Below are positions 16,611-25,712 of a stretch of DNA of 64,000 nt, in pieces. The notes beneath the pieces were generated by a model. It saw nothing but the letters and a program-made list of their open reading frames with translations. It was not told the DNA's origin and made no database searches. This DNA comes from Pelagibacteraceae bacterium AG-349-O05 (lineage in GTDB: Bacteria > Pseudomonadota > Alphaproteobacteria > Pelagibacterales > Pelagibacteraceae). How positions within the stretch are numbered: position 1 is the stretch's first letter; every line of letters begins with the position of its first letter. The stretch covers positions 62,001 through 126,000 of the forward strand of contig QCDE01000001.1 in the NCBI GenBank assembly GCA_003281005.1, in the 5' to 3' direction. The translations under genes and the position numbers were made by a program.

Positions 16611-18455
16611 ATGAAAAAAAATACACTTACTTGTGCTCATGCAATAGTAAAATATTTAATAGCTCAAAAAATATTAATTAATGGTAAAAAAAAACCTTTG
16701 TTTCCTGGTGTGTTTGGAATTTTTGGACATGGTAATGTGGCGTGTTTAGGTCAAGCACTAGAAGAAAATCAAAAAGAACTTCCAACATATAGAGGACACC
16801 ATGAACAAAATATGGCTCTTACAGGAATTGGTTATGCAAGAGCAAAAAGAAGACAGCAGATTTTTGTAGCTACATCTTCCGTAGGTCCTGGAGCAACAAA
16901 TATGGTTACAGCTGCAGCAGTTGCTATGAGTAACAGAATACCTATTTTGTTTCTACCTGGAGACACTTATGCAAATAGAATGCCAGATCCAGTATTGCAA
17001 CAAGTTGAGCATTTTAATAACCCTGGTATCACAGCTAATGATGCATTTAAACCAGTTACAAGATATTTTGACCGAATAACTAGACCAGAACAGATTATTC
17101 AATCATTCCCGGCAGCAGTTCAAACAATGTTAGATCCTGCAGATTGTGGACCTGCATGTATCGCTTTAAGTCAAGATATACAAGGTCAAACTTTTGATTA
17201 TCCTGAAGAATTTTTTAAGGAAAGAGTCCACGCGATTAGAAGACCAAGACCAGATGAATTTCAAATCAAAGAGGCAGCAGAAAAGATTAAGTCATCAAAA
17301 AATCCAATTATAATTTCTGGTGGTGGAGTTTTTTACTCAGATGCAATGGAAGAGTTAAGTCAATTTTCAATTAAACATAATATACCAGTCACTCAAACTG
17401 TAATGGGATATTCTACAATGAAAAGAGACCATTCTCATTATGCAGGCCAGATTGGCGGTTTAGGTGGAAAAAATACAAATACATTGGCAAAAGAAACAGA
17501 TTTAGCAATTGCAGTTGGAACTAAACTTGCAGATTTTACAACTGGATCATGGGCAAATTTTGAAAACCAAAATTTTAAACTAGTTTCAATAAATGTATCA
17601 AGATTTGATGCCAACAAACATTTAGCGCAAGCTGTCATTGGAGATGCTAAAGTTTCATTAATAGAGCTTTCAAAAGCATTAGGTAGTTGGAAAGCTGGAG
17701 AAGAATGGAATAAAAAATCTCAAACTGAACTCAAATCTTGGAATGAACATATAGATAAAGAGAGTGCACCGACAAATCAAGAAGTCCCAAGTTATATTCA
17801 GGTAATTGGTGCAATTTACAGAAACTCTGACCCAACAGATATTGCTGTTACTGCAGCAGGAGGTTTGGTTGGTGAAGTTGTTCAAGTTTGGAGACCTAGA
17901 GAATTAAATACTCATGAAACAGAGTGGGGTTTTAGTTGTATGAGTTATGAAATTTCAGGAGCACTTGGAATAAAAATGGCTAATCCTGACAAAGAAGTAA
18001 TTTCTTTTGTAGGCGATGGTTCTTATCTTCTAAATAATACAGATATTTATTCATCAGTTATTACAAAAAACAAATTGATAATTATAGTTTGTGATAATGG
18101 CGGGTTTGCAGTTATCAATCGACTTCAATTATTTAAAGGTGGTAAAGAATATAATAACTTATTAAAGAGCTCTAATACCCCTGGATTAGTTGATGTTGAT
18201 TTTGCTAAACATGCAGAAAGTATGGGAGCTAAATCTGAACATGTTAATTCAATTTCAGATCTTGAAGCTGCATTTAAGAGAGCAAAAGCATCTGATGTAA
18301 CATACGTTATTTCAATAAAAACTCATGCTTATAAGTGGGTTGAGGGTTCTGCTTTTTGGGACAGTCCAACACTTGAAATCCCAAAAACTAAGGAAAATGA
18401 GGAAGCTTTAAAACTTTATAAAGAAGGAAAAGACAAACAAAGACAAGGCGTATAG
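16611..18455 (+). CDS. iolD: IolD, 3D-(3,5/4)-trihydroxycyclohexane-1,2-dione hydrolase (ThDP-dependent)
   Basis: A 614-aa thiamin-diphosphate enzyme that opens the inositol ring to give 5-deoxy-glucuronate. It shows the IolD-type N-terminus (GIFGHGNVACLG, then YRGHHEQNMALTGIGYARA with the cofactor-activating Glu), a central Rossmann-like domain, and the ThDP/Mg motif GDGSYLLNNTD. Length is at the family norm. The next gene is a Gfo/Idh dehydrogenase 6 bp downstream, and then a CUT2 ABC importer. IolB, IolC, IolJ and IolA were not seen in the window, so the fate of the product is open. Confidence 0.93.
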   Translation: MKKNTLTCAHAIVKYLIAQKILINGKKKPLFPGVFGIFGHGNVACLGQALEENQKELPTYRGHHEQNMALTGIGYARAKRRQQIFVATSSVGPGATNMVTAAAVAMSNRIPILFLPGDTYANRMPDPVLQQVEHFNNPGITANDAFKPVTRYFDRITRPEQIIQSFPAAVQTMLDPADCGPACIALSQDIQGQTFDYPEEFFKERVHAIRRPRPDEFQIKEAAEKIKSSKNPIIISGGGVFYSDAMEELSQFSIKHNIPVTQTVMGYSTMKRDHSHYAGQIGGLGGKNTNTLAKETDLAIAVGTKLADFTTGSWANFENQNFKLVSINVSRFDANKHLAQAVIGDAKVSLIELSKALGSWKAGEEWNKKSQTELKSWNEHIDKESAPTNQEVPSYIQVIGAIYRNSDPTDIAVTAAGGLVGEVVQVWRPRELNTHETEWGFSCMSYEISGALGIKMANPDKEVISFVGDGSYLLNNTDIYSSVITKNKLIIIVCDNGGFAVINRLQLFKGGKEYNNLLKSSNTPGLVDVDFAKHAESMGAKSEHVNSISDLEAAFKRAKASDVTYVISIKTHAYKWVEGSAFWDSPTLEIPKTKENEEALKLYKEGKDKQRQGV

Positions 18456-18461
18456 ACCTTT

Positions 18462-19616
18462 ATGAATAAAATTTTTAAGGTTGGTCTTATCGGTTGTGGA
18501 CATATTGCTGAAACATATTTTAGGGGGCAACAATATTTCAATAATTTCAAAATAGTTGCTTGTGCAGATATTGATCAAAAAGCAGCTGATAAATGTGCAA
18601 AATTATACAATATTAAATCTAAAACAGTTGCACAAATTTTAAAAGACAACGAAATAGAAGTTATTTTAAATTTAACAATACCACAATCTCATTATTCAGT
18701 CTCAAAAAAAGTTTTAAATTCAGGTAAACACGTTTATTCAGAAAAACCTTTAGCAACTTATTTTTCAAAAGGTGAAGAACTCGTATCACTGGCAAAAAAA
18801 AACAAACTCTATCTTGGAAATGCTCCTGATACATTTTTAGGTGGGGGAATTCAAAAAGCTAGAGAATTAATTGACTCAGATTTAATTGGAGAGATTAAAC
18901 TAGGTAACGCAATCTTTGCATTTCCAGGAGTAGAGTCTTTTCATCCAAAACCTGAGTCATGGTATAAAAAAGAAGGAGGTCCAGTAATCGATATGGGACC
19001 ATATTTTTTCACAACCTTAGTAAATTTACTTGGACCTGCAAAACAAGTTCAAGGAAGAACATTAACTGCTTTTAAAAACAGAATTTATGGAGTAGGACCT
19101 AAAAAAAATAAATCATTTAAAGTTGAAACACCCACAACATACTTAGCAACTATTCAATTTCACAGTGGTGCTATAATTCAGGTAACACTTTCTTTTGATG
19201 TAATTAATCATCAAAGAAACCACATGGAGCTTTATGGAACAAAAGGATCGATTATTGTTCCGGATCCAAATATGTTTGGAGGTTCTGTATTTATCTCTGT
19301 TACAGAAGGTGGAAAATGGGGTGAACATAAAACAGATAAGATGCATTTAGGAAAAATAAACATAACTTCTTCTAGTGGAAGATCAAATGAAGCTGCTACT
19401 AACGCAAACTATCGGAGTGTTGGTTTATCTGAAATGTTATATTCTATTCAGAAAAACAAAAAACACAGGTGTTCAGGTGATTTATCTTTACATGTATTAG
19501 ATATAATAGAGTCAACCATGAGGGCATCTAACACAGGAATTCCTCAAAAAATAAAAACAAAATGCGATAAACCAAAAAAATTTACTGAAGAAGAAGTAAA
19601 AAAAATTTTAATTTAG
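18462..19616 (+). CDS. Gfo/Idh/MocA family oxidoreductase
   Basis: A 384-aa NAD-dependent dehydrogenase with the N-terminal Rossmann motif GLIGCGHIAE, a SEKPLA block, and GGPVIDMGPYFFTTL in the catalytic domain. The usual catalytic His is not obvious in that segment, where GPY replaces the common HD or HH. It lies 6 bp after iolD and directly abuts the next start codon, so it belongs to the iolD-ABC transporter operon. It may oxidise or isomerise an inositol stereoisomer, or act on another polyol. Confidence 0.86.
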   Translation: MNKIFKVGLIGCGHIAETYFRGQQYFNNFKIVACADIDQKAADKCAKLYNIKSKTVAQILKDNEIEVILNLTIPQSHYSVSKKVLNSGKHVYSEKPLATYFSKGEELVSLAKKNKLYLGNAPDTFLGGGIQKARELIDSDLIGEIKLGNAIFAFPGVESFHPKPESWYKKEGGPVIDMGPYFFTTLVNLLGPAKQVQGRTLTAFKNRIYGVGPKKNKSFKVETPTTYLATIQFHSGAIIQVTLSFDVINHQRNHMELYGTKGSIIVPDPNMFGGSVFISVTEGGKWGEHKTDKMHLGKINITSSSGRSNEAATNANYRSVGLSEMLYSIQKNKKHRCSGDLSLHVLDIIESTMRASNTGIPQKIKTKCDKPKKFTEEEVKKILI

Positions 19617-20639
19617 ATGTCAAAACCAATTGTTATATCTGACCCTTTTCCAAGAACATTAGATCTGATTTTTACAAAAAAAAAATTAATAGAATTAAAA
19701 ACAAAATATAAAGTTTTAGTAACACCTAATAAAAAAAAAAGACAATTTTATGAAAACCATATTGATAAGGCTACTTTCATTATGGGTCAACCAGACTTAG
19801 ATAAAAAAATTTTGTCAAAAGCAAAAAAATTGAAAGCAATAATAAATGTTGAAAGTAATTTTATGAATAATGTTGATTATGCTTATTGTTCTAAAAAAGG
19901 AATTCATGTAATTGCAACTTCTCCAGTATTTTCAAAGCCTGTAGCAGAAATTGCACTTGGAATGACACTTTCTTTGTTAAGAAATATTCATAATGCTCAT
20001 TTTGATTTTGTAAAAGGTAAAGAAAAATATGGACTAGAAAGTAATTTAAAAGCATCACTATTATCGGGAAAAAAAATTGGATTATTAGGATTTGGTGATT
20101 TAGCAAAATCTTTATACCCAATGTTGCTACCGTTTACCAAAGATATAAATGTTTACGACCCTTGGTTATCTAAAAAAAAAATTAAAAGCTTTGGATTTAA
20201 TCCAGTGAGCTTAAATCAAATGTTTAAAACTTGCGAAATTATATATGTATTGGCAGCTGTAACGACTAAAAATAAAAATTTAGTTAACAAAAATTTAATT
20301 AACAAAATGAAAACAAACTCATTATTTATATTGATGAGTCGAGCCGCAGTTGTAAATTTTAAAGATTTAATAAACAGGGTTAAAAAGGGAGATATTTACG
20401 TAGCTACCGATGTATTTCCTGAGGAGCCAGTGAGAAAAAATGACCCAATCAGAAAAATTAAAAATATTTTGTTTTCAGCACATAGAGCTGGAGCATTGAC
20501 TGAAGCCTTTTTTGCTATGGGAGACATAGTTTTAAAGGATATGCATTTAATATCAAAAAATTTAAAACCAAAATTTTGTAAAAGGGCTGAATTGAAGACA
20601 GTAGGATTATTAGCTTCAAAACCAGTTGCAATTAATTGA
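19617..20639 (+). CDS. divergent D-2-hydroxyacid dehydrogenase-family protein
   Basis: A 340-aa member of the D-isomer 2-hydroxyacid dehydrogenase fold. The nucleotide loop reads GLLGFGDLAKSL. The catalytic Arg (MSRAAVV), Glu (FPEEPV) and His (SAHRAG) can be matched, but the surrounding residues differ from the other three copies in the window. Its ATG follows the preceding stop codon with no gap, so it is translated with the Gfo/Idh gene. The substrate is unknown; with IolD and a sugar ABC importer in the same operon, a polyol-derived acid is likely. Confidence 0.8.
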   Translation: MSKPIVISDPFPRTLDLIFTKKKLIELKTKYKVLVTPNKKKRQFYENHIDKATFIMGQPDLDKKILSKAKKLKAIINVESNFMNNVDYAYCSKKGIHVIATSPVFSKPVAEIALGMTLSLLRNIHNAHFDFVKGKEKYGLESNLKASLLSGKKIGLLGFGDLAKSLYPMLLPFTKDINVYDPWLSKKKIKSFGFNPVSLNQMFKTCEIIYVLAAVTTKNKNLVNKNLINKMKTNSLFILMSRAAVVNFKDLINRVKKGDIYVATDVFPEEPVRKNDPIRKIKNILFSAHRAGALTEAFFAMGDIVLKDMHLISKNLKPKFCKRAELKTVGLLASKPVAIN

Positions 20640-20661
20640 TATTTTAATAATTTTATAAATT

Positions 20662-21411
20662 ATGTCGTCAACCAGCAACCTACTATTAGAAGCAAAAGGT
20701 ATAACAAAATATTTTGGAACTATAACAGCATTAGAGAACGTTAACTTAAAAGTTCACGCAGGTGAATGCTTAGGTGTTGTTGGAGATAATGGTGCTGGGA
20801 AATCAACTTTGATGAAAGTATTATCTGGTCTTTATAAACCAAGTGCAGGCTCATTATTCTTTCAAGGCAAAGAAGAAATATTAGAAAGTCCAAGAGACTC
20901 TCAAAATTTAGGTTTAGAAATGGTTTATCAAGATCTTGCGTTAGCTGGAAATTTACCGATAGGTGAAAATATATTTCTTGGAAGAGAGCCAACAAAAAAT
21001 TTAGGATTTTTAAAACTATTAGATTTTAATAAAATTAAAGAGTTAACTAATGCTCATTTAGATAAGTTAAAAATAAATGTAAAAAGTGCCGATCAAAAAG
21101 TAGAGGAACTTTCAGGTGGTCAAAGACAAGCTGTGGCAATCGCAAGATCAACAGCCTTTAATGCTAAGGTAGTAATTATGGATGAACCGACTGCAGCATT
21201 AGCAATAAAAGAAGTAGGTAAAGTTTTAGATCTTATTAATAGTTTAAAAAAAACAGGTGTTGGAGTGATTGTGATAAGTCATAGAATGGACGATATTTTT
21301 ACAGTTTGTGATCGTGTTATGGCTTTATTCCAAGGAACTAATTTTGCAGAAGCAAGTCTATCAAATACCTCTAGAGATGAAGTGATTGGTTGGATTATGG
21401 GAAAAAAATAA
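20662..21411 (+). CDS. sugar ABC transporter ATP-binding protein, single-domain CUT2 type
   Basis: A 249-aa ATPase with Walker A GDNGAGKST, signature LSGGQRQ and Walker B VVIMDEPTA. Most CUT2 sugar importers (RbsA, MglA) use a ~500-aa protein with two fused ATPase domains. This one has a single domain, like FrcA of the Sinorhizobium fructose importer, and presumably works as a homodimer. The permease gene starts 2 bp downstream and the binding-protein gene follows. Ribose, fructose, inositol or similar are candidate cargos. Confidence 0.93.
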   Translation: MSSTSNLLLEAKGITKYFGTITALENVNLKVHAGECLGVVGDNGAGKSTLMKVLSGLYKPSAGSLFFQGKEEILESPRDSQNLGLEMVYQDLALAGNLPIGENIFLGREPTKNLGFLKLLDFNKIKELTNAHLDKLKINVKSADQKVEELSGGQRQAVAIARSTAFNAKVVIMDEPTAALAIKEVGKVLDLINSLKKTGVGVIVISHRMDDIFTVCDRVMALFQGTNFAEASLSNTSRDEVIGWIMGKK

Positions 21412-21413
21412 AT

Positions 21414-22427
21414 ATGGAAGATAGAGATAAAAAAATTGTAAGTCTACATTTGAAACTAATGCCGTATTTAGAAAAATATGGAATTCTTCTTTTATTAGTA
21501 ATTATGATTTTGGTTATGCACATATTGCAGCCAGATGTTTTTTTATCTTGGAGAAATGTAACTAACGTTTTTAAACAAATCTCTTGGCAGTCAATGTTAG
21601 CTTTAGGGGTATTTATGGTAATTGTGACTGCTGGAATAGATCTCTCGGTTGGTTCAATCATGATGTTATCATTAATGATTTTAGCTGTTGTTGCTAAAGC
21701 TGGAGCGCCTTGGTATATTGTGGTTATTACACCTTTGATTGCAGGTTTTTTATGTGGTCTATTTAATGGCCTAGGTATCACCTTACTTCGCATGCCACAT
21801 CCTTTTATAATGACTTTAGGTACACTTTATATTTTTAGAGGAACTGGAAACTTAATCTCTGGTGGAACCCCAATAAGTGGTTTTACCGATGAAGTTAGGT
21901 ACCTTGGTCATGGAAGAATAGATCTTCAATGGCTTGGATTAGAAAAATCACAATACCTTCCTGTAAGTTTAGTATTAATTGCAATTGTATATATAATTTT
22001 TTGGATTTTCTTAAATCATAGCAAAACTGGAAAATGGATTTATGCAATCGGAGGAAACCCAAACGCTGCTAGAGCATCTGGAATAAATGTTAACAAAATT
22101 TTAGTTATAGTTTATTCTTTATGTGGATTTCTATCAGGTATTGGTGCTTTAATTTTAGCAGGCAGAACTGACTCAGGTTATCCCAACGCAGGACTTCAAT
22201 CTGAACTTGATGCGATTGCTGCATGCATAATTGGAGGAGCAAGTTTTTTTGGTGGAAGAGGTACAGTCTTAGGAGTATTTGCAGGTGTAATGATTATGGG
22301 CATTTTAAGAAATGGTCTCAATTTGATGGATGTTAGCTCTTTTTGGCAGCAGGTTTTAATAGGTTCCATAATAGTCCTTGCAGTTTATATAGACGTTCTA
22401 AGAAGAGATTTGGGAACTAGAAAGTAA
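21414..22427 (+). CDS. sugar ABC transporter permease (RbsC/FrcC-like)
   Basis: A 337-aa polytopic inner-membrane protein of the CUT2 permease family. It shows VTAGIDLSVGSIM in the second or third membrane segment and AIAACIIGGASFFGGRGT near the C-terminus, both typical. A frame with eight extra codons starts at 21390 inside the ATPase gene. I prefer the ATG at 21414, two bases after the ATPase stop. About eight to ten membrane segments are visible. It presumably pairs with itself and the preceding ATPase. Confidence 0.94.
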   Translation: MEDRDKKIVSLHLKLMPYLEKYGILLLLVIMILVMHILQPDVFLSWRNVTNVFKQISWQSMLALGVFMVIVTAGIDLSVGSIMMLSLMILAVVAKAGAPWYIVVITPLIAGFLCGLFNGLGITLLRMPHPFIMTLGTLYIFRGTGNLISGGTPISGFTDEVRYLGHGRIDLQWLGLEKSQYLPVSLVLIAIVYIIFWIFLNHSKTGKWIYAIGGNPNAARASGINVNKILVIVYSLCGFLSGIGALILAGRTDSGYPNAGLQSELDAIAACIIGGASFFGGRGTVLGVFAGVMIMGILRNGLNLMDVSSFWQQVLIGSIIVLAVYIDVLRRDLGTRK

Positions 22428-22546
22428 ATTATACCAGTTTACACGCTCTAGTTGCATTCTAAATTGTCATATCTCCTTTATAAACAGTTGAACTCTTCTC
22501 AATTTTTTTATTTAATTTAATTTTTTAAATAACAATAGGGGAAATA

Positions 22547-23479
22547 ATGAAAAACTTAACAAGAAAAATTGTTGTTTTTTTTACAGCAATTTTTTTATCA
22601 ATCAGTTTAGGTTCAGTCTCTTTTGCTGATGGACATGGTAAAAAAATTCTATTCAGTATTAAAGGTCCTGGATCAGGAAATCCTTTTTGGGCATCTGTAA
22701 CAAAAGGTGCTGAAGAAGAAGCTAAAAAGCTTGGAGTTAAATTAATTTTAATTGCACCTCCTCAAGAAGGAGATGTACAGGCACAGATAAACCAAGTAGA
22801 AGACCAACTTGCAAAAGGTGTTGACGCTTTAGCACTCGCACCAGGAGATCCAAATGCATTTGCTCCAATCGTTGATGATGCTATCAAAAGTGGTGTTCCA
22901 GTTGTATTCGTTGATACAAAAGGAATTAACGAAGGAGTAACTTTCATTGGGACAAACAACATGAATGGTGCAGAGTTAGCTGCGAAATTTATTTGTGATA
23001 AAACTCCTAAAGGTTCAGATGTTGCAATTTTAACTGGTATCGAGTCACAATCTACAGCGTTGTTAAGAAGAGATGGTGCAATAAAAGGTTTTAAAAATTG
23101 TGGATTAAACATTGTTGCAACTCAAACTGCTGAGTGGGATACTGCTAAAGGTAGATCTGTAACAGAGTCAATCATCTTAAAAAATCCAAATATTAAAGCT
23201 ATATTTGCTTCAAATGATAATATGGGCTTAGGTGCTATGCAGGCTCTTAAAGATGCGGACATGAATGATGTGGTTGTGGTAGGATTTGATGCTACGCCAG
23301 ATGCAGCTACAAGTATCTTAAAAGGAGAAATGACAGCAACAATTGCTCAGTTTTCTTATAACATGGGTGCATATGGAGTTAAATATGCTCTTGAATTAGC
23401 TAATGGTGGAAGTATTGATCCAAATATCGATACAGGAACGCAATTAGTAACAAAAGAAAACGCTAACGATTTTAAATAA
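22547..23479 (+). CDS. sugar ABC transporter substrate-binding protein (RbsB-like)
   Basis: A 310-aa periplasmic binding protein with a signal peptide ending SFADG near residue 28. The fold is of the ribose/galactose/inositol type, with IKGPGSGNPFWASV, DALALAPGDPNAFAP and FASNDNMGLGA marking the first, hinge and second lobes. A 119-bp gap and a good ribosome site (GGGGAA) precede it, suggesting extra expression independent of the permease. A strong terminator follows. The ligand cannot be read from sequence. FucU and ribokinase downstream favour a reducing sugar, IolD upstream an inositol. Confidence 0.94.
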   Translation: MKNLTRKIVVFFTAIFLSISLGSVSFADGHGKKILFSIKGPGSGNPFWASVTKGAEEEAKKLGVKLILIAPPQEGDVQAQINQVEDQLAKGVDALALAPGDPNAFAPIVDDAIKSGVPVVFVDTKGINEGVTFIGTNNMNGAELAAKFICDKTPKGSDVAILTGIESQSTALLRRDGAIKGFKNCGLNIVATQTAEWDTAKGRSVTESIILKNPNIKAIFASNDNMGLGAMQALKDADMNDVVVVGFDATPDAATSILKGEMTATIAQFSYNMGAYGVKYALELANGGSIDPNIDTGTQLVTKENANDFK

Positions 23480-23498
23480 TCATTAGATAATAAAATAT

Positions 23499-23534
23499 TA
23501 AAAAGGGTGGAATTTAATTCCACCCTTTTTTTTT
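23499..23534 (+). terminator. intrinsic terminator after the CUT2 binding-protein gene
   Basis: AAAAGGGTGGAATT and its complement form a stem around a short central loop, followed by a run of about nine T. It separates the binding-protein gene from the FucU gene, whose start is 18 bp further on. Read-through would be needed, or a separate promoter, to express the mutarotase and kinase. Confidence 0.92.
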
Positions 23535-23552
23535 ATGTAATATAATATTTTA

Positions 23553-24014
23553 ATGTTAATAAATATTAATCCAGTTTTAAGCCCTGAATTATTATTTCAT
23601 CTAAGATCTATGGGTCATGGAGAAAAATTAATTTTAGCTGATGCGAATTTTCCAGCAAATACTACAAATAATAAAGTAATAAGATTGGACGGAGTTGGTA
23701 TAAAAAAAGCAGCCTCCGCCATACTTTCAGTTTTTCCACTTGATAGTTTTATTAATTCAAAGGGAGGATCTCCAGCTTTAAGAATGGAAGTAGACGATAA
23801 ACCTGAGGAGTTAACTGAAACTCATAAAGAATTTATTGAAGTTGTAAAAAAAATATCAGGAGAAAATTGGAATGTAGGATCAATTTCAAGACAAGAGTTT
23901 TATCAAGAGGCAAAGAAAGCTTATTGTATAGTTACCACAACAGACGCAAGACCGTTTGGTTGTTTTATTCTCACCAAAGGAGTCATTTTACCTGACGGAA
24001 ACGTTTGGACTTAA
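23553..24014 (+). CDS. FucU/RbsD-family sugar mutarotase
   Basis: A 153-aa RbsD/FucU-family protein. These catalyse exchange between anomers or ring forms of ribose or fucose so the right form reaches the kinase. The N-terminal LSPELLFHLRSMGHGEKL carries the conserved His, and ADANFP and a Tyr/Arg-rich C-terminal stretch (TTDARPFGCF) are typical. It is followed after 3 bp by ribokinase, so the pair probably serves ribose or a ribose-like sugar brought in by the CUT2 importer. Confidence 0.88.
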   Translation: MLININPVLSPELLFHLRSMGHGEKLILADANFPANTTNNKVIRLDGVGIKKAASAILSVFPLDSFINSKGGSPALRMEVDDKPEELTETHKEFIEVVKKISGENWNVGSISRQEFYQEAKKAYCIVTTTDARPFGCFILTKGVILPDGNVWT

Positions 24015-24017
24015 AAA

Positions 24018-24932
24018 ATGAAAACTATTTCAGTTTTTGGAGTATTTGTTGCAGATCTTTGCTTCATATCTAATGCGATACCTGAAAAAGGACAAACTAT
24101 TCTAGGTTCACAGCACATTGTTGGACCAGGTGGAAAGGGGTCAAACCAAGCAATTGCAGCAGCCAAAGTCAATGGGAACGTAAATTTTATTACAAAAATT
24201 GGCAAAGACAAAAATGGTGAGATGGCTTTAACTTTATATAAAGAATTGGGTATAGACACCGCTTGTATTATTCAAGACCCAAATTATTCAACTGGAGTTG
24301 CAGGAATAATGGTAAATGAAAAAACAGGCGAGAATGCAATAAATATAATACCTGGTGCCGCTGGAACACTTACCAATGATGATATTGACAGAAATTTAAA
24401 TTTTATTGCAAAAGCAGAAATATTTTTAACACAACTAGAAACACCTTATAAAGTTACTAGCTATGCATTAAAAAAAGCTAAAGAAAAGGGACTAGCCACA
24501 ATATTAAATCCAGCTCCTGCATGTGAAATTGATGATGATGATTTTAAATTAATTGATTTTTTTACACCTAATGAAACTGAAGCAGAATTTTATTTAAATA
24601 AAAAAATTGAAACAGAAAAAGATATTAAAAGTGCTTCAGAAAAATTTTTAAAAAAAGGTATTAAAAACATTGTTATAACATTAGGAGAAAAGGGATGTTA
24701 TTTTGCAAACAAAAAAGAAAACTTTTTCATAGAAGCATTTAAACTAAAAAGCCCAGTCCTTGATACCACTGGTGCAGGAGATGCTTTCAATGGTGCATTA
24801 GCTGTAGGGTTATCAAAAGATTTAGATATTAAAGAAGCACTTATTTTTGCAAATCAAGTTGCAGCAATTTCAACTACTAAACAAGGCGCAGCAGCCTCAA
24901 TGCCATCAATGGAAGATTTAAATAATTATTAA
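24018..24932 (+). CDS. rbsK: ribokinase-like PfkB-family sugar kinase
   Basis: A 304-aa PfkB-family kinase. GGKGSNQAIAAAK is the first family signature, TPNETEAE lies in the middle, and DTTGAGDAFNGAL is the second signature with the catalytic Asp. This is closest to ribokinase, which makes ribose 5-phosphate; NPAPA and IIPGAAG are also ribokinase-type. Inositol kinase IolC belongs to the same superfamily but usually has a different N-terminus, so IolC is the less likely alternative. It is coupled to the mutarotase gene and followed 14 bp later by an SDR dehydrogenase. Confidence 0.88.
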   Translation: MKTISVFGVFVADLCFISNAIPEKGQTILGSQHIVGPGGKGSNQAIAAAKVNGNVNFITKIGKDKNGEMALTLYKELGIDTACIIQDPNYSTGVAGIMVNEKTGENAINIIPGAAGTLTNDDIDRNLNFIAKAEIFLTQLETPYKVTSYALKKAKEKGLATILNPAPACEIDDDDFKLIDFFTPNETEAEFYLNKKIETEKDIKSASEKFLKKGIKNIVITLGEKGCYFANKKENFFIEAFKLKSPVLDTTGAGDAFNGALAVGLSKDLDIKEALIFANQVAAISTTKQGAAASMPSMEDLNNY

Positions 24933-24946
24933 TACTATTTTCAAAA

Positions 24947-25708
24947 ATGAAAACTGAATATTTTGATCTTAAAAATAAAAGAGCTTTAGTTTCAGGCGGA
25001 GCTTCGGGTATTGGATCATCAATTGTTGAACATCTTTGTGAGCAAGGAGTTGAAGTATATTTTTTTGATATTAATAAAAATGAGGCAAAAAAAACTATAA
25101 ATAAAATTAAAAAGAAAAAATTTAAAACTCCTTCATTTGTAGAATGTAATATTAAAAATATTAAAAAATATAAATCATCAATTTTAAACATTATTAAAAA
25201 ACAAGGTCCTATTGACATTTTAGTTAATAATGCCTCTAACGACCAAAGACATAGTTTAGAGAAAATAACAGAAAAATATTGGGATGACAGAATGGCCATT
25301 AATTTAAAGCATTATTTGTTTGCTATACAGACGGTTAAAAAAAGCATGGTGAAAAACAAAGGTGGATCAATAATAAATTTAGGTTCTGTTAGTTGGGTTA
25401 GGGGAGCAGTAATGTTTCCAGCTTATAGCACTGCAAAGGCGGGAATTCATGGATTGACTAGATCTTTAGCAAGAGATTTAGGAAAACATAATATAAGAAT
25501 CAACTCAATTGCACCTGGTTCTATTGCCACTGAGAGACAATCAAAGTTATGGCTTACTCCAAAATTCAAAAAAGAAATATTAAAAAATCAGGCTTTAAAA
25601 AAACAACTCATACCTGAGGATGTTTCAAAAATAGTCTTATATTTAGCATCTGATGTTTCTTCAGGTTGTACAAAACAGAATTTTGTTGTAGATGCAGGCT
25701 TAATATAA
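24947..25708 (+). CDS. SDR aldose dehydrogenase-like protein (paralogue of 36970-37731)
   Basis: A 253-aa classical short-chain dehydrogenase. It has the cofactor loop GGASGIG, NNAS, and catalytic Ser (NLGSVSW), Tyr and Lys (YSTAKAG). The C-terminal PGSIATERQ and GCTKQNFVVDAG match sugar 1-dehydrogenases acting on xylose, arabinose or galactose. It is the near twin of the SDR at 36970, with long identical runs such as RMAINLKHY. It ends 4 bp short of the convergent rhamnonate-dehydratase-like gene and may supply the aldonate used there. Confidence 0.86.
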   Translation: MKTEYFDLKNKRALVSGGASGIGSSIVEHLCEQGVEVYFFDINKNEAKKTINKIKKKKFKTPSFVECNIKNIKKYKSSILNIIKKQGPIDILVNNASNDQRHSLEKITEKYWDDRMAINLKHYLFAIQTVKKSMVKNKGGSIINLGSVSWVRGAVMFPAYSTAKAGIHGLTRSLARDLGKHNIRINSIAPGSIATERQSKLWLTPKFKKEILKNQALKKQLIPEDVSKIVLYLASDVSSGCTKQNFVVDAGLI

Positions 25709-25712
25709 AAAT

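Noticed and set aside
21395-21793. 132-residue minus-strand frame opposite the CUT2 permease
   Set aside because: It is the complement of a well-supported membrane protein gene; its hydrophobic pattern mirrors that gene and it shows no family motif.
22762-23112. 116-residue minus-strand frame opposite the RbsB-like gene
   Set aside because: Antisense to conserved binding-protein motifs, no ribosome site.
23553-24932. Reading the FucU gene and kinase as an L-fucose phosphorylation pathway
   Set aside because: No FucI, FucK or FucA homologue is present; the kinase is ribokinase-like, so ribose or a similar sugar is the better guess.
24877-25299. 140-residue minus-strand frame across the ribokinase end and the SDR gene
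   Set aside because: It lies opposite two recognised genes and carries no motif; a shadow of the plus-strand coding.
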